Shown here in pieces: positions 1 through 5,552 of a stretch of 6,098 nt of DNA (positions within the stretch are counted from its first letter, which is position 1; each line of letters starts with the position of its first letter). Made by a program: the position numbers and the translations under genes. This DNA comes from Planctomycetota bacterium (GTDB lineage Bacteria; Planctomycetota; UBA1135; UBA2386): assembly GCA_016793305.1 (NCBI GenBank), contig JAEUHU010000586.1, forward strand, positions 1-6,098, read 5' to 3'. Below the pieces are notes generated by a model, which saw nothing but the letters and a program-made list of their open reading frames with translations, was not told the origin of the DNA and did no database searches.

Positions 1-836
1 ACCGTGTCCGACTGCACGTCGCCGTCGTAGTTCTTGCAGGCCCAGACGAAGCCGCCTTCCCACTTCAGCGCCGACGCGACCATGTCGTCGATCAGGCGGT
101 GCTCGTAGGTGATCTTCTTCGCCGCGAACTTGGCGGCGAACTCCTCGTCGAACACCTTCTGGAAGAGGTCTTTGAACCGACCGTCGTACTTCTTGAGGAT
201 CGTGTTCTTGGTGCTCAGGTAGACCGGCCAGCCACGCTCGAGGCCGTAGTTGAACGAGCTGCGGGCGAAACCCACGATCTGGTCGTCGAGGTTGTACATC
301 GCCATCGCGACGCCGCCGGCGGGGAAGTCGAACACCTTGTGCTCGATCTTCTTCCCGTCCTTGCCCTCGAACGTGATGGTCAGCTTGCCGGCGCCAGGCA
401 CGACGAAGTCGGTGGCGCGGTACTGGTCGCCGAACGCGTGGCGGCCGATGACGATCGGCTTGGTCCAACCGGGCACCAGACGCGGCACGTTCCGGCAGAT
501 GATCGGTTCGCGGAAGATCGTCCCGCCGACGATGTTGCGGATCGTGCCGTTCGGCGACTTCCACATCTCCTTGAGCTTGAACTCCTGCACGCGCGCCTCG
601 TCGGGCGTGATCGTCGCGCACTTCACGGCGACGCCGTACTGCTTGGTGGCGTTCGCGGAGTCGACCGTGACCTGGTCGTTCGTCTTGTCGCGGTTCTCGA
701 TGCCGAGGTCGAAGTACTTCAGGTCGACGTCGAGGTAGGGAAGGATCAGCTTCTCCTTGATGAACTTCCAGATGATGCGCGTCATCTCGTCGCCATCCAT
801 CTCGACGACGGGGTTCTTGACCTTGATCTTGCTCAT
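1..836 (-). CDS. icd: NADP-dependent isocitrate dehydrogenase, eukaryote-like type (3' end outside window)
   Basis: This enzyme oxidatively decarboxylates isocitrate to 2-oxoglutarate, reducing NADP, in the cytoplasmic TCA cycle. The 278 visible codons match the homodimeric eukaryotic/mitochondrial-like IDH subfamily almost from end to end. The N-terminal stretch has [13 protein letters not shown] (11-23), followed by LGIENRD (44-50), KCATITPDE (72-80) and the substrate loop KSPNGTIRN (93-101). [13 protein letters not shown] (131-143) contains the isocitrate-binding Arg132 and catalytic Tyr139. [16 protein letters not shown] (206-221) contains the catalytic Lys210. The metal-ligand region IDDM (249-252) and YDGDVQSD (270-277) supplies Asp250, Asp273 and Asp277. 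Numbering nearly coincides with human IDH1, which is about 414 residues long, so roughly the last 130 residues lie off the left edge. The ATG at 834-836 gives the expected N-terminus ([10 protein letters not shown]). No Shine-Dalgarno is visible. The gene is divergent from the ferredoxin gene. Family assignment is very secure from remembered homologues. Confidence 0.97.
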   Translation of the reverse strand, partial: MSKIKVKNPVVEMDGDEMTRIIWKFIKEKLILPYLDVDLKYFDLGIENRDKTNDQVTVDSANATKQYGVAVKCATITPDEARVQEFKLKEMWKSPNGTIRNIVGGTIFREPIICRNVPRLVPGWTKPIVIGRHAFGDQYRATDFVVPGAGKLTITFEGKDGKKIEHKVFDFPAGGVAMAMYNLDDQIVGFARSSFNYGLERGWPVYLSTKNTILKKYDGRFKDLFQKVFDEEFAAKFAAKKITYEHRLIDDMVASALKWEGGFVWACKNYDGDVQSDT

Positions 837-900
837 CTGCGCAGTGCTAGCCGACGGCGGCGGGCGCGCGCAATGGTCTTGGCGACGGCAGGGCTCGGAT

Positions 901-914
901 GCGGTGTGCACCGC
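901..914. repeat. Short inverted repeat in the icd/ferredoxin divergent spacer
   Basis: GCGGTG and CACCGC form perfect 6-bp arms around a 2-bp centre. The repeat lies in the 138-bp non-coding spacer between the divergently transcribed isocitrate dehydrogenase and ferredoxin genes, about 65 bp from the first start codon and 60 bp from the second. That is a plausible operator position. In DNA this GC-rich, a repeat of this size is not rare by chance, so function is only a possibility. I recognise no convincing -35/-10 promoter pair in the spacer on either strand. Confidence 0.3.
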
Positions 915-938
915 GGGCCGCTCCCTTCTGGCGTCCCC

Positions 939-965
939 GTGGCGGTGGTCGCCCCCACCCGCCAC
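939..965 (+). other. Imperfect hairpin in the ferredoxin 5' leader
   Basis: GTGGCGG (939-945) pairs perfectly with CCGCCAC (959-965). The stem continues with TGG (946-948) against CCA (955-957) after one bulged C at 958, leaving a 6-nt loop. The structure ends nine bases before the ferredoxin ATG and covers the place where a ribosome-binding site would lie. No T-tract follows, so it is not an intrinsic terminator. It could limit translation initiation or be a GC-content coincidence. Confidence 0.35.
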
Positions 966-974
966 ACTGCGCCC

Positions 975-1388
975 ATGAGCTCGACCGACGACCGCCAGAA
1001 GGCGCGCGACGTGGCGCAGAAGATCGGCCTGCCCGTGGCGCGCCGCCACGTGTTCCTGTGCTGCGAGACCCAGAAGCCGAAGTGCTGCAGCGCCGAGGCG
1101 ATGACCGAGTCGTGGGAGTTCCTGAAGGGCCGGCTGAAGGAGCTCGGCCTGTCCGAGCACGGCGGCGTGCAGCGAACGCGGGCGGCCTGCCTGCGGCTGT
1201 GCGCTGACGGGCCGATCGCTGTCGTCTACCCCGAGGGCGCCTGGTACCGCGGCTGCACGCCGGCGGTGCTCGAGCAGATCGTGCAGCAGCACGTGATCCG
1301 CGGCGAGGTCGTGACCGAGCATCTCGTGCAGCAGCGGGCGCTCGGCGGCGGCCGGCTCGACGCGAAGACCGACCCGCAGCCCGACTGA
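975..1388 (+). CDS. Thioredoxin-like (2Fe-2S) ferredoxin domain protein
   Basis: A 137-residue soluble protein of the thioredoxin-fold [2Fe-2S] ferredoxin group (COG3411-like), presumably a cytoplasmic electron carrier. The core runs from about residue 24 to 108. HVFLCC (25-30) opens the domain, with a second Cys pair at 37-38. The diagnostic second half has CLRLC (72-76) followed by [15 protein letters not shown] (79-93). Likely cluster ligands are one Cys from 29/30, one from 37/38, Cys72 and Cys76; the sequence alone does not settle which member of each pair is used. The C-terminal tail after about 120 is low-complexity and probably disordered. The ATG at 975 starts about 24 residues before the domain. 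GTG codons at 939 and 945 are in frame but would add only a Pro/Thr-rich leader. There is no clear Shine-Dalgarno, and a hairpin sits immediately upstream. The redox partner is not identifiable here. The gene is convergent with the anion-channel gene, 12 bp away. Confidence 0.9.
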   Translation: MSSTDDRQKARDVAQKIGLPVARRHVFLCCETQKPKCCSAEAMTESWEFLKGRLKELGLSEHGGVQRTRAACLRLCADGPIAVVYPEGAWYRGCTPAVLEQIVQQHVIRGEVVTEHLVQQRALGGGRLDAKTDPQPD

Positions 1389-1400
1389 AGCACGCCCTGG

Positions 1401-2213
1401 TCAGGCCGCCGGCGGCGCTTTCGTGCGGTAGACGTAGTGGTATACGAGCGCCACGAGCACGCCGCCGCCGATCAGGTTGCCGAGCACGACCGGCACCAGG
1501 TTGCCGAGTGCGTCGGCGAACGACAGCGGCAGGTAGCCGGCCGGGGTCGACAGCCACGCCATCGCCAAGAAGTAGACGTTCGCCACGCTGTGTTCGAAGC
1601 CGCAGGCGACGAACGCCGCCACCGGGAACACCACCGCGACCGCCTTGTCGACGACGCTGCGACCGGCGAACGCCATCCAGACGCCGAGGCAGACGAGCAC
1701 GTTGCACAGCACCCCGCTCGCCACCGCAGCACCGAACGGCAGGCGCAGCTTGTGCGCGGCGATCGCCAGGTAGCGCGCAGCGATCGTGCCGTCGCCGGCG
1801 GTCGTGTGCCCGCTCCACCACACCAGCACCGCGAGGCCGACCGCGCCGGCGGCATTGCCGATGAGGACGACCAGCCAGTGGCGCAACAGCGTGCGCGTGC
1901 GGATGCGGCGGTCGGCCCACGCCATCACCAGCAGGTTGTTGCCGGTGAACAGTTCGGCGCCGGCGACGACGACGAGCAGCAGGCCGAGCGCGAACACGAC
2001 ACCGCCGAGCACACGCGCGACGGCCGGCGACAACGAAGCGTCGGCGGTGACGACGGTCGCGAACAGGGCGCCGAGGCCGATGAAGGCCCCGCCGAGCACC
2101 GACAGCATCGCCGTCGCCGCCAGTGGCAGGCGCGTCTTGGCGACGCCGACCTTCTCCACGCGCGCGGCGATCTCCGGTGGCGCGAACGCATCCGAGCCGA
2201 ACAGTTCGCTCAT
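1401..2213 (-). CDS. Formate/nitrite transporter (FNT) family channel
   Basis: A 270-residue inner-membrane protein of the FocA/NirC family. These are pentameric channels moving small monovalent anions such as formate, nitrite, lactate or hydrosulfide. Six hydrophobic segments are visible at roughly 32-56, 66-88, 110-133, 160-182, 188-218 and 233-262. Family signatures are intact: GAELFTGNN (85-93), the omega-loop region with Thr90; SGVLCNVLVCLGVWM (166-180); and CGFEHSVANVY (204-214) with the conserved pore His208, followed by GNLIGG (245-250). Length is normal for the family. The substrate cannot be decided from these motifs: no formate-lyase or nitrite-reductase gene is in the window, so I give no symbol. 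The ATG at 2211-2213 is the natural start. The MFS gene ends 39 bp upstream on the same strand, so cotranscription is plausible; a 16-bp palindrome lies in that gap. Confidence 0.95.
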   Translation of the reverse strand: MSELFGSDAFAPPEIAARVEKVGVAKTRLPLAATAMLSVLGGAFIGLGALFATVVTADASLSPAVARVLGGVVFALGLLLVVVAGAELFTGNNLLVMAWADRRIRTRTLLRHWLVVLIGNAAGAVGLAVLVWWSGHTTAGDGTIAARYLAIAAHKLRLPFGAAVASGVLCNVLVCLGVWMAFAGRSVVDKAVAVVFPVAAFVACGFEHSVANVYFLAMAWLSTPAGYLPLSFADALGNLVPVVLGNLIGGGVLVALVYHYVYRTKAPPAA

Positions 2214-2228
2214 GCGCCGCAGGCTATC

Positions 2229-2244
2229 GCCGCGACGTCGCGGC
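2229..2244. repeat. Perfect 16-bp palindrome in the MFS-FNT gap
   Basis: GCCGCGACGTCGCGGC reads identically on both strands. It lies in the 39-bp gap between the stop of the MFS gene and the start of the channel gene, ending 15 bp before the channel ATG on the coding strand. As RNA it could form a 6-bp stem with a 4-nt loop in the leader of the downstream gene. As DNA it could be a binding site. There is no T-run to make it an intrinsic terminator. Both the position and the GC-rich background should be weighed; function is inferred only. Confidence 0.45.
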
Positions 2245-2252
2245 CGACACGT

Positions 2253-3671
2253 TCACGCCTGCGCCGCGGGCGCGTTCTTCGGCGGCACCACGCGCGCGAG
2301 TCCGAGGCCGAGCAGCACGCTGATGCCGACGAACGCAGCTGCCAGCTCGAACGGCGCCGCCCTGCCCACGTAGTCGTAGGCGAAGCCGTAGGCGAGCGGC
2401 GCCAAGAGGCGCGCGACGCCGCCGAACGTCTGCTGCAGGCCCATGTAGAGCCCGCGATCGCCGGCGGGCACGACGCGCGACAGCATCGAGGTCAGACACG
2501 GGAACGTCAGCGCCGAGCCGATCGGCAGCAGGGCGACGGCGAGCGCGAGCGTCGGCACCGAGCCGACGACGCCGATCAGGCCGATGCCCGTGGCGAGCGT
2601 GACCAGCCCCACGGTCGACAGCGCCGGTTCCCCGAAGCGGTCGACGGCGCGACCGAGCACGAGGATGCGCGCGAACACCGACAGGGCGCCGATGTACATG
2701 AACAGATAGCCGACCGACTGCTCGGTCGTGCCGAAGCGTTCGCCGAGCAGCAGGATCATCGTCGGGTTGACGCCCTGCGCAGCCCCGATCGAGATGCCGT
2801 AGATCAGCAGCAGCCGCGACGCCGGTGCCCGCGGCTGCTGCAGCACGCGGCCGAGCGCTTCGCGGACCTCGACCTGTGGCTTCGGCTTCACCGCCGTCGC
2901 CACCGGCTCGCGCAGGTAGACCCACGCGAACCCTGCGTTCAGCAGGCACAGCAGCGCTGCCGCCACACCGGGGGCCGCGTGGCCGAGGCGCAGTTCGCCG
3001 CTGCCCGGCAGCAGATCGTGCTGGCCGAGCGTCACCGCCAGCGATCCGAGCACCGGCCCGAGCGCCACGCCGAGGTTGGTCGCCGCCGACAGCCAGCCGA
3101 GCGCGCGCGCCCGTTGTGCCGGTTCGACGGCGTCGCCGACGTAGGCCTGGATCACGCCGGTGGTGCCACCGCCGAGCCCTTGCACGACGCGCGACAGCAT
3201 CAACAACGACAGCGACTCGGCGAAGCCGAACAGCAGGAAGGCAGCCGACGACGCGAGGAGTGCTATGAGCAACACGGGCCGCCGGCCCCATCGATCGCTG
3301 CAACGACCCCACCACGGGGCACTGAGCAGCTGGGCCACGGTGAACGACGCCACGACGAAGCCCGTGAGCGCGCCTTCCCCGAGCGGCATGCCGAACCACG
3401 ACGCGCCGGCCCCGAAGCTCTTCACGTAGAACGGCAGGATCGGCACGACCATGAACAGGCCGACCATGTCGAGGAACGCTGCCGCCATCAGCACCAGCAG
3501 GTTGGCCTGCACCTGGCGCAGTTCGCGGAACACGACGACCAGCAGCAGACCGCCGATCGTCGCCAGCACCGCGAGAACGGTCGGGCTCGCGATCGCGTCG
3601 GCGAGTTGGTCGGGCGCGTCGAAGGCGAGCATCGGAGCGGCGCAGTAGAGCGGTGCGGGGCTCCGGCGCAT
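2253..3671 (-). CDS. MFS transporter, probable drug/metabolite exporter, with extra N-terminal helix
   Basis: A permease of the major facilitator superfamily, 472 residues from the ATG at 3671. Numbers below count from that Met. The canonical first helix starts near 57 (NLLVLMAAAFLDMVGLFMVV). Motif A, GRCSDRWGRRPVLL (122-135), lies between helices 2 and 3 and is well preserved. SRVVQGLGGGTTG (160-172) matches helix 4, and NLGVALGPVLGSL (199-211) matches the antiporter-type motif C of helix 5 (GxxxGPxxG). A charged central loop at about 254-275 separates the two six-helix halves. The weaker half-repeat of motif A is LGRAVDRFGEP (339-349). Together these suggest a proton-coupled exporter of the TetA/multidrug-like kind; substrate unknown. 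An additional hydrophobic stretch at about 31-48 precedes the canonical fold. Start is uncertain: TTG at 3680 and ATG at 3632 are alternatives, and none has a clear Shine-Dalgarno. The gene faces the ATPase gene across the palindrome-bearing spacer. Confidence 0.93.
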   Translation of the reverse strand: MRRSPAPLYCAAPMLAFDAPDQLADAIASPTVLAVLATIGGLLLVVVFRELRQVQANLLVLMAAAFLDMVGLFMVVPILPFYVKSFGAGASWFGMPLGEGALTGFVVASFTVAQLLSAPWWGRCSDRWGRRPVLLIALLASSAAFLLFGFAESLSLLMLSRVVQGLGGGTTGVIQAYVGDAVEPAQRARALGWLSAATNLGVALGPVLGSLAVTLGQHDLLPGSGELRLGHAAPGVAAALLCLLNAGFAWVYLREPVATAVKPKPQVEVREALGRVLQQPRAPASRLLLIYGISIGAAQGVNPTMILLLGERFGTTEQSVGYLFMYIGALSVFARILVLGRAVDRFGEPALSTVGLVTLATGIGLIGVVGSVPTLALAVALLPIGSALTFPCLTSMLSRVVPAGDRGLYMGLQQTFGGVARLLAPLAYGFAYDYVGRAAPFELAAAFVGISVLLGLGLARVVPPKNAPAAQA

Positions 3672-3726
3672 ATCTGCCAAATCGGCATTGTCTTAAATGG
3701 CCATGGCTCAGCATCTAAAGGCATTG

Positions 3727-3744
3727 TGACCAGTAAACTGGTCA
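3727..3744. repeat. 18-bp palindromic operator-like site, copy 1
   Basis: TGACCAGTAAACTGGTCA has perfect 8-bp arms (TGACCAGT/ACTGGTCA) around a central AA. It lies 55 bp upstream of the MFS ATG at 3671 and 55 bp upstream of the ATPase ATG. The form, a dyad with short half-sites and a two-base centre, is typical of a site bound by a dimeric helix-turn-helix repressor. An identical copy begins 28 bp further on. Confidence 0.75.
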
Positions 3745-3754
3745 GTGGTGACGA

Positions 3755-3772
3755 TGACCAGTAAACTGGTCA
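3755..3772. repeat. 18-bp palindromic operator-like site, copy 2
   Basis: This is identical over all 18 bases to the copy at 3727-3744, while the 10 bp between the copies and the outer flanks differ, so the conservation tracks the dyad itself. It ends 27 bp before the ATPase ATG, where binding would overlap or closely follow a promoter for that gene. Its first three bases (TGA) are also the in-frame stop that bounds the ATPase reading frame upstream. Confidence 0.75.
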
Positions 3773-3799
3773 CAGGCGCCTGGAGCCTCCCGACACCCC

Positions 3800-4987
3800 A
3801 TGGACACCCCAGAACTCCTTGCCGTCGCCGCCGACTGGAGCGCCTGGGACAAGCCGCCCCGGCCGTCGGTCCATCGCAGCATCCAGCTGCCGGCTGCCCT
3901 ACGACCGGAACTCGCGCTCGTCGTCCAAGGCGTGCGTCGCTGCGGCAAGTCGACCCTGCTGACGCAGATGATCGGCCGCTACCAGCTCGATCGTCGACAC
4001 TGCCTCTTCCTCAACTTCGAAGACCCCCGCCTGGCCGCGAGCCTGGACCACACCACCCTGCAGCGGCTGGTGGCAGGCTTCGAAGCGAGGATCGGCGAGC
4101 AGCCAGCGACCTTCTTCTTCGACGAGATCCAGCGCGTCGACGGATGGCAACGCTGGCTGCGCATGCAGCTCGACCTGCCGCGCGGCCATCGCTTCGTCGT
4201 CACCGGTTCGAACGCGCACATGCTGTCCGGCGAGCTCGCTTCCCAGCTGACCGGCCGCCACCTGCGTGTCGAACTGCAACCGTTCGACTTCGACGAGTTC
4301 CGCGCGCTGCGGCCCGGCGCCAGCATCGAGGATCACCTCACCCTCGGCGGCTTCCCGGCGGCCGTGCAAGGTGACGAAGGCGAACAGCTGCTGCGCACCT
4401 ACTTCGACGACATCGTCGAGCGCGACGTCCGCGAACGTGTCGGCGCACGCTCCAGCCGATCGCTGCGCCAACTCGTCCAGATGCTGTTCGAGAGTGCGGG
4501 CGCCGAACTCAGCGTGCGCCGCATCAGTGCGGCCCTCGATCTGTCGACCGACACCACCAGCCTGTATCTCGACGCGGTGGCCAACGCCTACCTGGCGTTC
4601 CCATGCTCGTTCTTCGCGTGGTCGACCCGCAAGCAGTCGCTGCGCAACAAGAAGTGGTACCCGATCGACAACGGGCTGCGGCGCGCCGCGATCGTGCGAA
4701 CCGGCGAGGATCGCGGCAAACAGCTCGAATGCGCCACATTCCAGTTGCTGCGCCGCCGCTATCGCGACGTCTGCTACTGGCGGGGCAGCGGCGAAGTGGA
4801 CTTCGTCGTCGAGCATGCCGGCAAGCCTGTGCCGGTGCAGGTGAGCCTCGACGGACCGCTGGAACGTCACCACCGCGCGCTCGACGAGTTCTACGCCGAA
4901 CATCCGCAGGCAGCGGAAGCGGTGTTCGTCGACTTGCAGCTCTACGCCGATGGGATCCCGCAGCTGCCGGGGCATCCCCACAGCTGA
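3800..4987 (+). CDS. AAA_14/DUF4143-type ATP-binding protein
   Basis: A 395-residue AAA+-like ATPase of a widespread, often horizontally transferred bacterial and archaeal family of unknown cellular role. The Walker A is GVRRCGKST (44-52), Walker B is FFFDEIQ (105-111, Asp108-Glu109) and the sensor-1-like strand is VVTGSNAHML (133-142). GGFPAAV (183-189) and YFDDIVERDVRERV (201-214) mark entry to the DUF4143 part. Residues about 222-262 resemble the winged-helix segment of the family (SVRRISAALDLSTDTTSLYL, 238-257). The C-terminal domain has the PD-(D/E)XK-like arrangement: Glu310 (QLECATF), GEVDFVV (331-337, Asp334) and then VPVQVS (344-349), where many members have a Glu-x-Lys. Gln347 and Ser349 there make nuclease activity doubtful. 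Length is normal for the family. The start is the first ATG after an in-frame TGA at 3755-3757. No good ribosome-binding site is seen. The gene stands alone on its strand, so it gives no operon clue to function. Confidence 0.93.
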   Translation: MDTPELLAVAADWSAWDKPPRPSVHRSIQLPAALRPELALVVQGVRRCGKSTLLTQMIGRYQLDRRHCLFLNFEDPRLAASLDHTTLQRLVAGFEARIGEQPATFFFDEIQRVDGWQRWLRMQLDLPRGHRFVVTGSNAHMLSGELASQLTGRHLRVELQPFDFDEFRALRPGASIEDHLTLGGFPAAVQGDEGEQLLRTYFDDIVERDVRERVGARSSRSLRQLVQMLFESAGAELSVRRISAALDLSTDTTSLYLDAVANAYLAFPCSFFAWSTRKQSLRNKKWYPIDNGLRRAAIVRTGEDRGKQLECATFQLLRRRYRDVCYWRGSGEVDFVVEHAGKPVPVQVSLDGPLERHHRALDEFYAEHPQAAEAVFVDLQLYADGIPQLPGHPHS

Positions 4988-5007
4988 GGCTGCGCGCTGC
5001 CGCAGAG

Positions 5008-5478
5008 CTACCCCTCGGCGAGCACTTCCAAGGCGTTGCCCCACGGATCGGTGACGCGCAGGCCGCCCGAGCCGTCGACCTGGCGCGCGCCGGCACGATG
5101 CCCGGCGAAGCGCTTTGCGAACACGGTCAGCGCCGGCGGCGCCAGTGCCGGCACGACGAGGTGCAGTTCGAGGTTGGCGAACGCGACGATCGCGCGCAAC
5201 GGTTCCTGCTGCACGACGCGGCAGCCGAACACCTCGGCGTACCAGGCGACCGCTCGCGCGACGTCGGCGACCGGCAGCGTCACCGCGCGCAGCACCGCGG
5301 GAGCGAGCTCGGCGGCGGTGTGTGCGGCGAAGTCCGGGTTCTGCAGCTGCTCGCGCAGCGCCTGAACGAGCCGTTCGGCCAGCGCCGGATCGCTGGTGCG
5401 CAGGGACTGCAGCAACCGCTCCCGGTCGGCGGCGGGCAGGTCGAGCGCGTATTCGAACGTGGCGTCGAAGTCGTCCAT
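5008..5478 (-). CDS. VOC (glyoxalase-fold) protein with N-terminal helical extension
   Basis: A 156-residue soluble protein. Residues about 62-155 form a vicinal-oxygen-chelate module: VLRAVTLPVADVARAVAWYAEVFG (62-85) is the typical first strand plus helix. LRAIVAFANLELHLVV (94-109) gives the middle strands, and VTDPWGNALEVL (142-153) is the characteristic closing motif with Glu151 in the usual metal-ligand position. The first-strand His of glyoxalase I is absent (Arg64/Ala65 there), while His106 is present, so a metal-dependent reaction is uncertain. A binding, resistance or isomerase role is equally possible. Residues 1-55 form a helical extension with DLPAADRERLLQSL (13-26) and DPALAERLVQAL (30-41), resembling the segment ahead of kinase domains in planctomycetal Ser/Thr kinases. 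The ATG at 5476-5478 is chosen because everything further upstream in this frame is Arg/Pro-rich and overlaps the divergent gene. The stop lies 20 bp from the end of the convergent ATPase gene. Confidence 0.82.
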   Translation of the reverse strand: MDDFDATFEYALDLPAADRERLLQSLRTSDPALAERLVQALREQLQNPDFAAHTAAELAPAVLRAVTLPVADVARAVAWYAEVFGCRVVQQEPLRAIVAFANLELHLVVPALAPPALTVFAKRFAGHRAGARQVDGSGGLRVTDPWGNALEVLAEG

Positions 5479-5552
5479 GGCGGCGGCTTCGTCGGCCCAG
5501 CGGTCGCGGACGCAGCGGCCCCACTGTGCGTCTTCGGCGGTAGCATGCGGCG

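Larger units (their letters stand above)
3672..3799. promoter_or_regulatory. AT-richer divergent regulatory spacer between MFS and ATPase genes
   Basis: This 128-bp non-coding stretch separates two divergent genes and is visibly richer in A/T than the flanking coding DNA, especially 3671-3770. It contains two copies of an 18-bp palindrome, an 8-bp direct repeat GGCATTGT (3684-3691 and 3720-3727) and a small inverted repeat TGCC/GGCA (3675-3687). Promoters for both genes most likely lie here, but I cannot pick out a convincing sigma-70 hexamer pair on either strand. TTTAAG on the minus strand (3691-3696) is a weak -10 candidate for the MFS gene. A GGAG at 3782-3785 is 14 nt from the ATPase ATG, too far for a standard ribosome-binding site. 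Confidence 0.6.

Noticed and set aside
99..974. Long plus-strand open frame running into the ferredoxin gene
   Set aside because: It is antisense to the strongly conserved isocitrate dehydrogenase and its product is rich in Arg, Asp, Val and His with no domain. Only the part from 975 encodes a recognisable protein.
1389..1400. Search for a terminator between the convergent ferredoxin and channel genes
   Set aside because: The 12-bp gap contains no inverted repeat or T-tract.
1437..3764. Plus-strand open frame of about 775 codons
   Set aside because: It lies opposite both transporter genes, and its product is dominated by Arg, His, Gln, Glu and Ala, the usual composition of a shadow frame in GC-rich DNA.
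3727..3772. Paired palindromes considered as a CRISPR fragment or transposon ends
   Set aside because: Only two units with one 10-bp linker, no cas genes, no transposase and no target-site duplication. An operator array fits better.
4969..4979. GGGG-CAT-CCCC mini-hairpin near the ATPase stop
   Set aside because: Four base pairs within coding sequence and no T-run; expected by chance in this base composition.
4990..5005. Hairpin CTGCG-6 nt-CGCAG between the convergent ATPase and VOC stops, considered as a bidirectional terminator
   Set aside because: The stem is only 5 bp and neither strand has a T-tract after it, so an intrinsic terminator is not supported.
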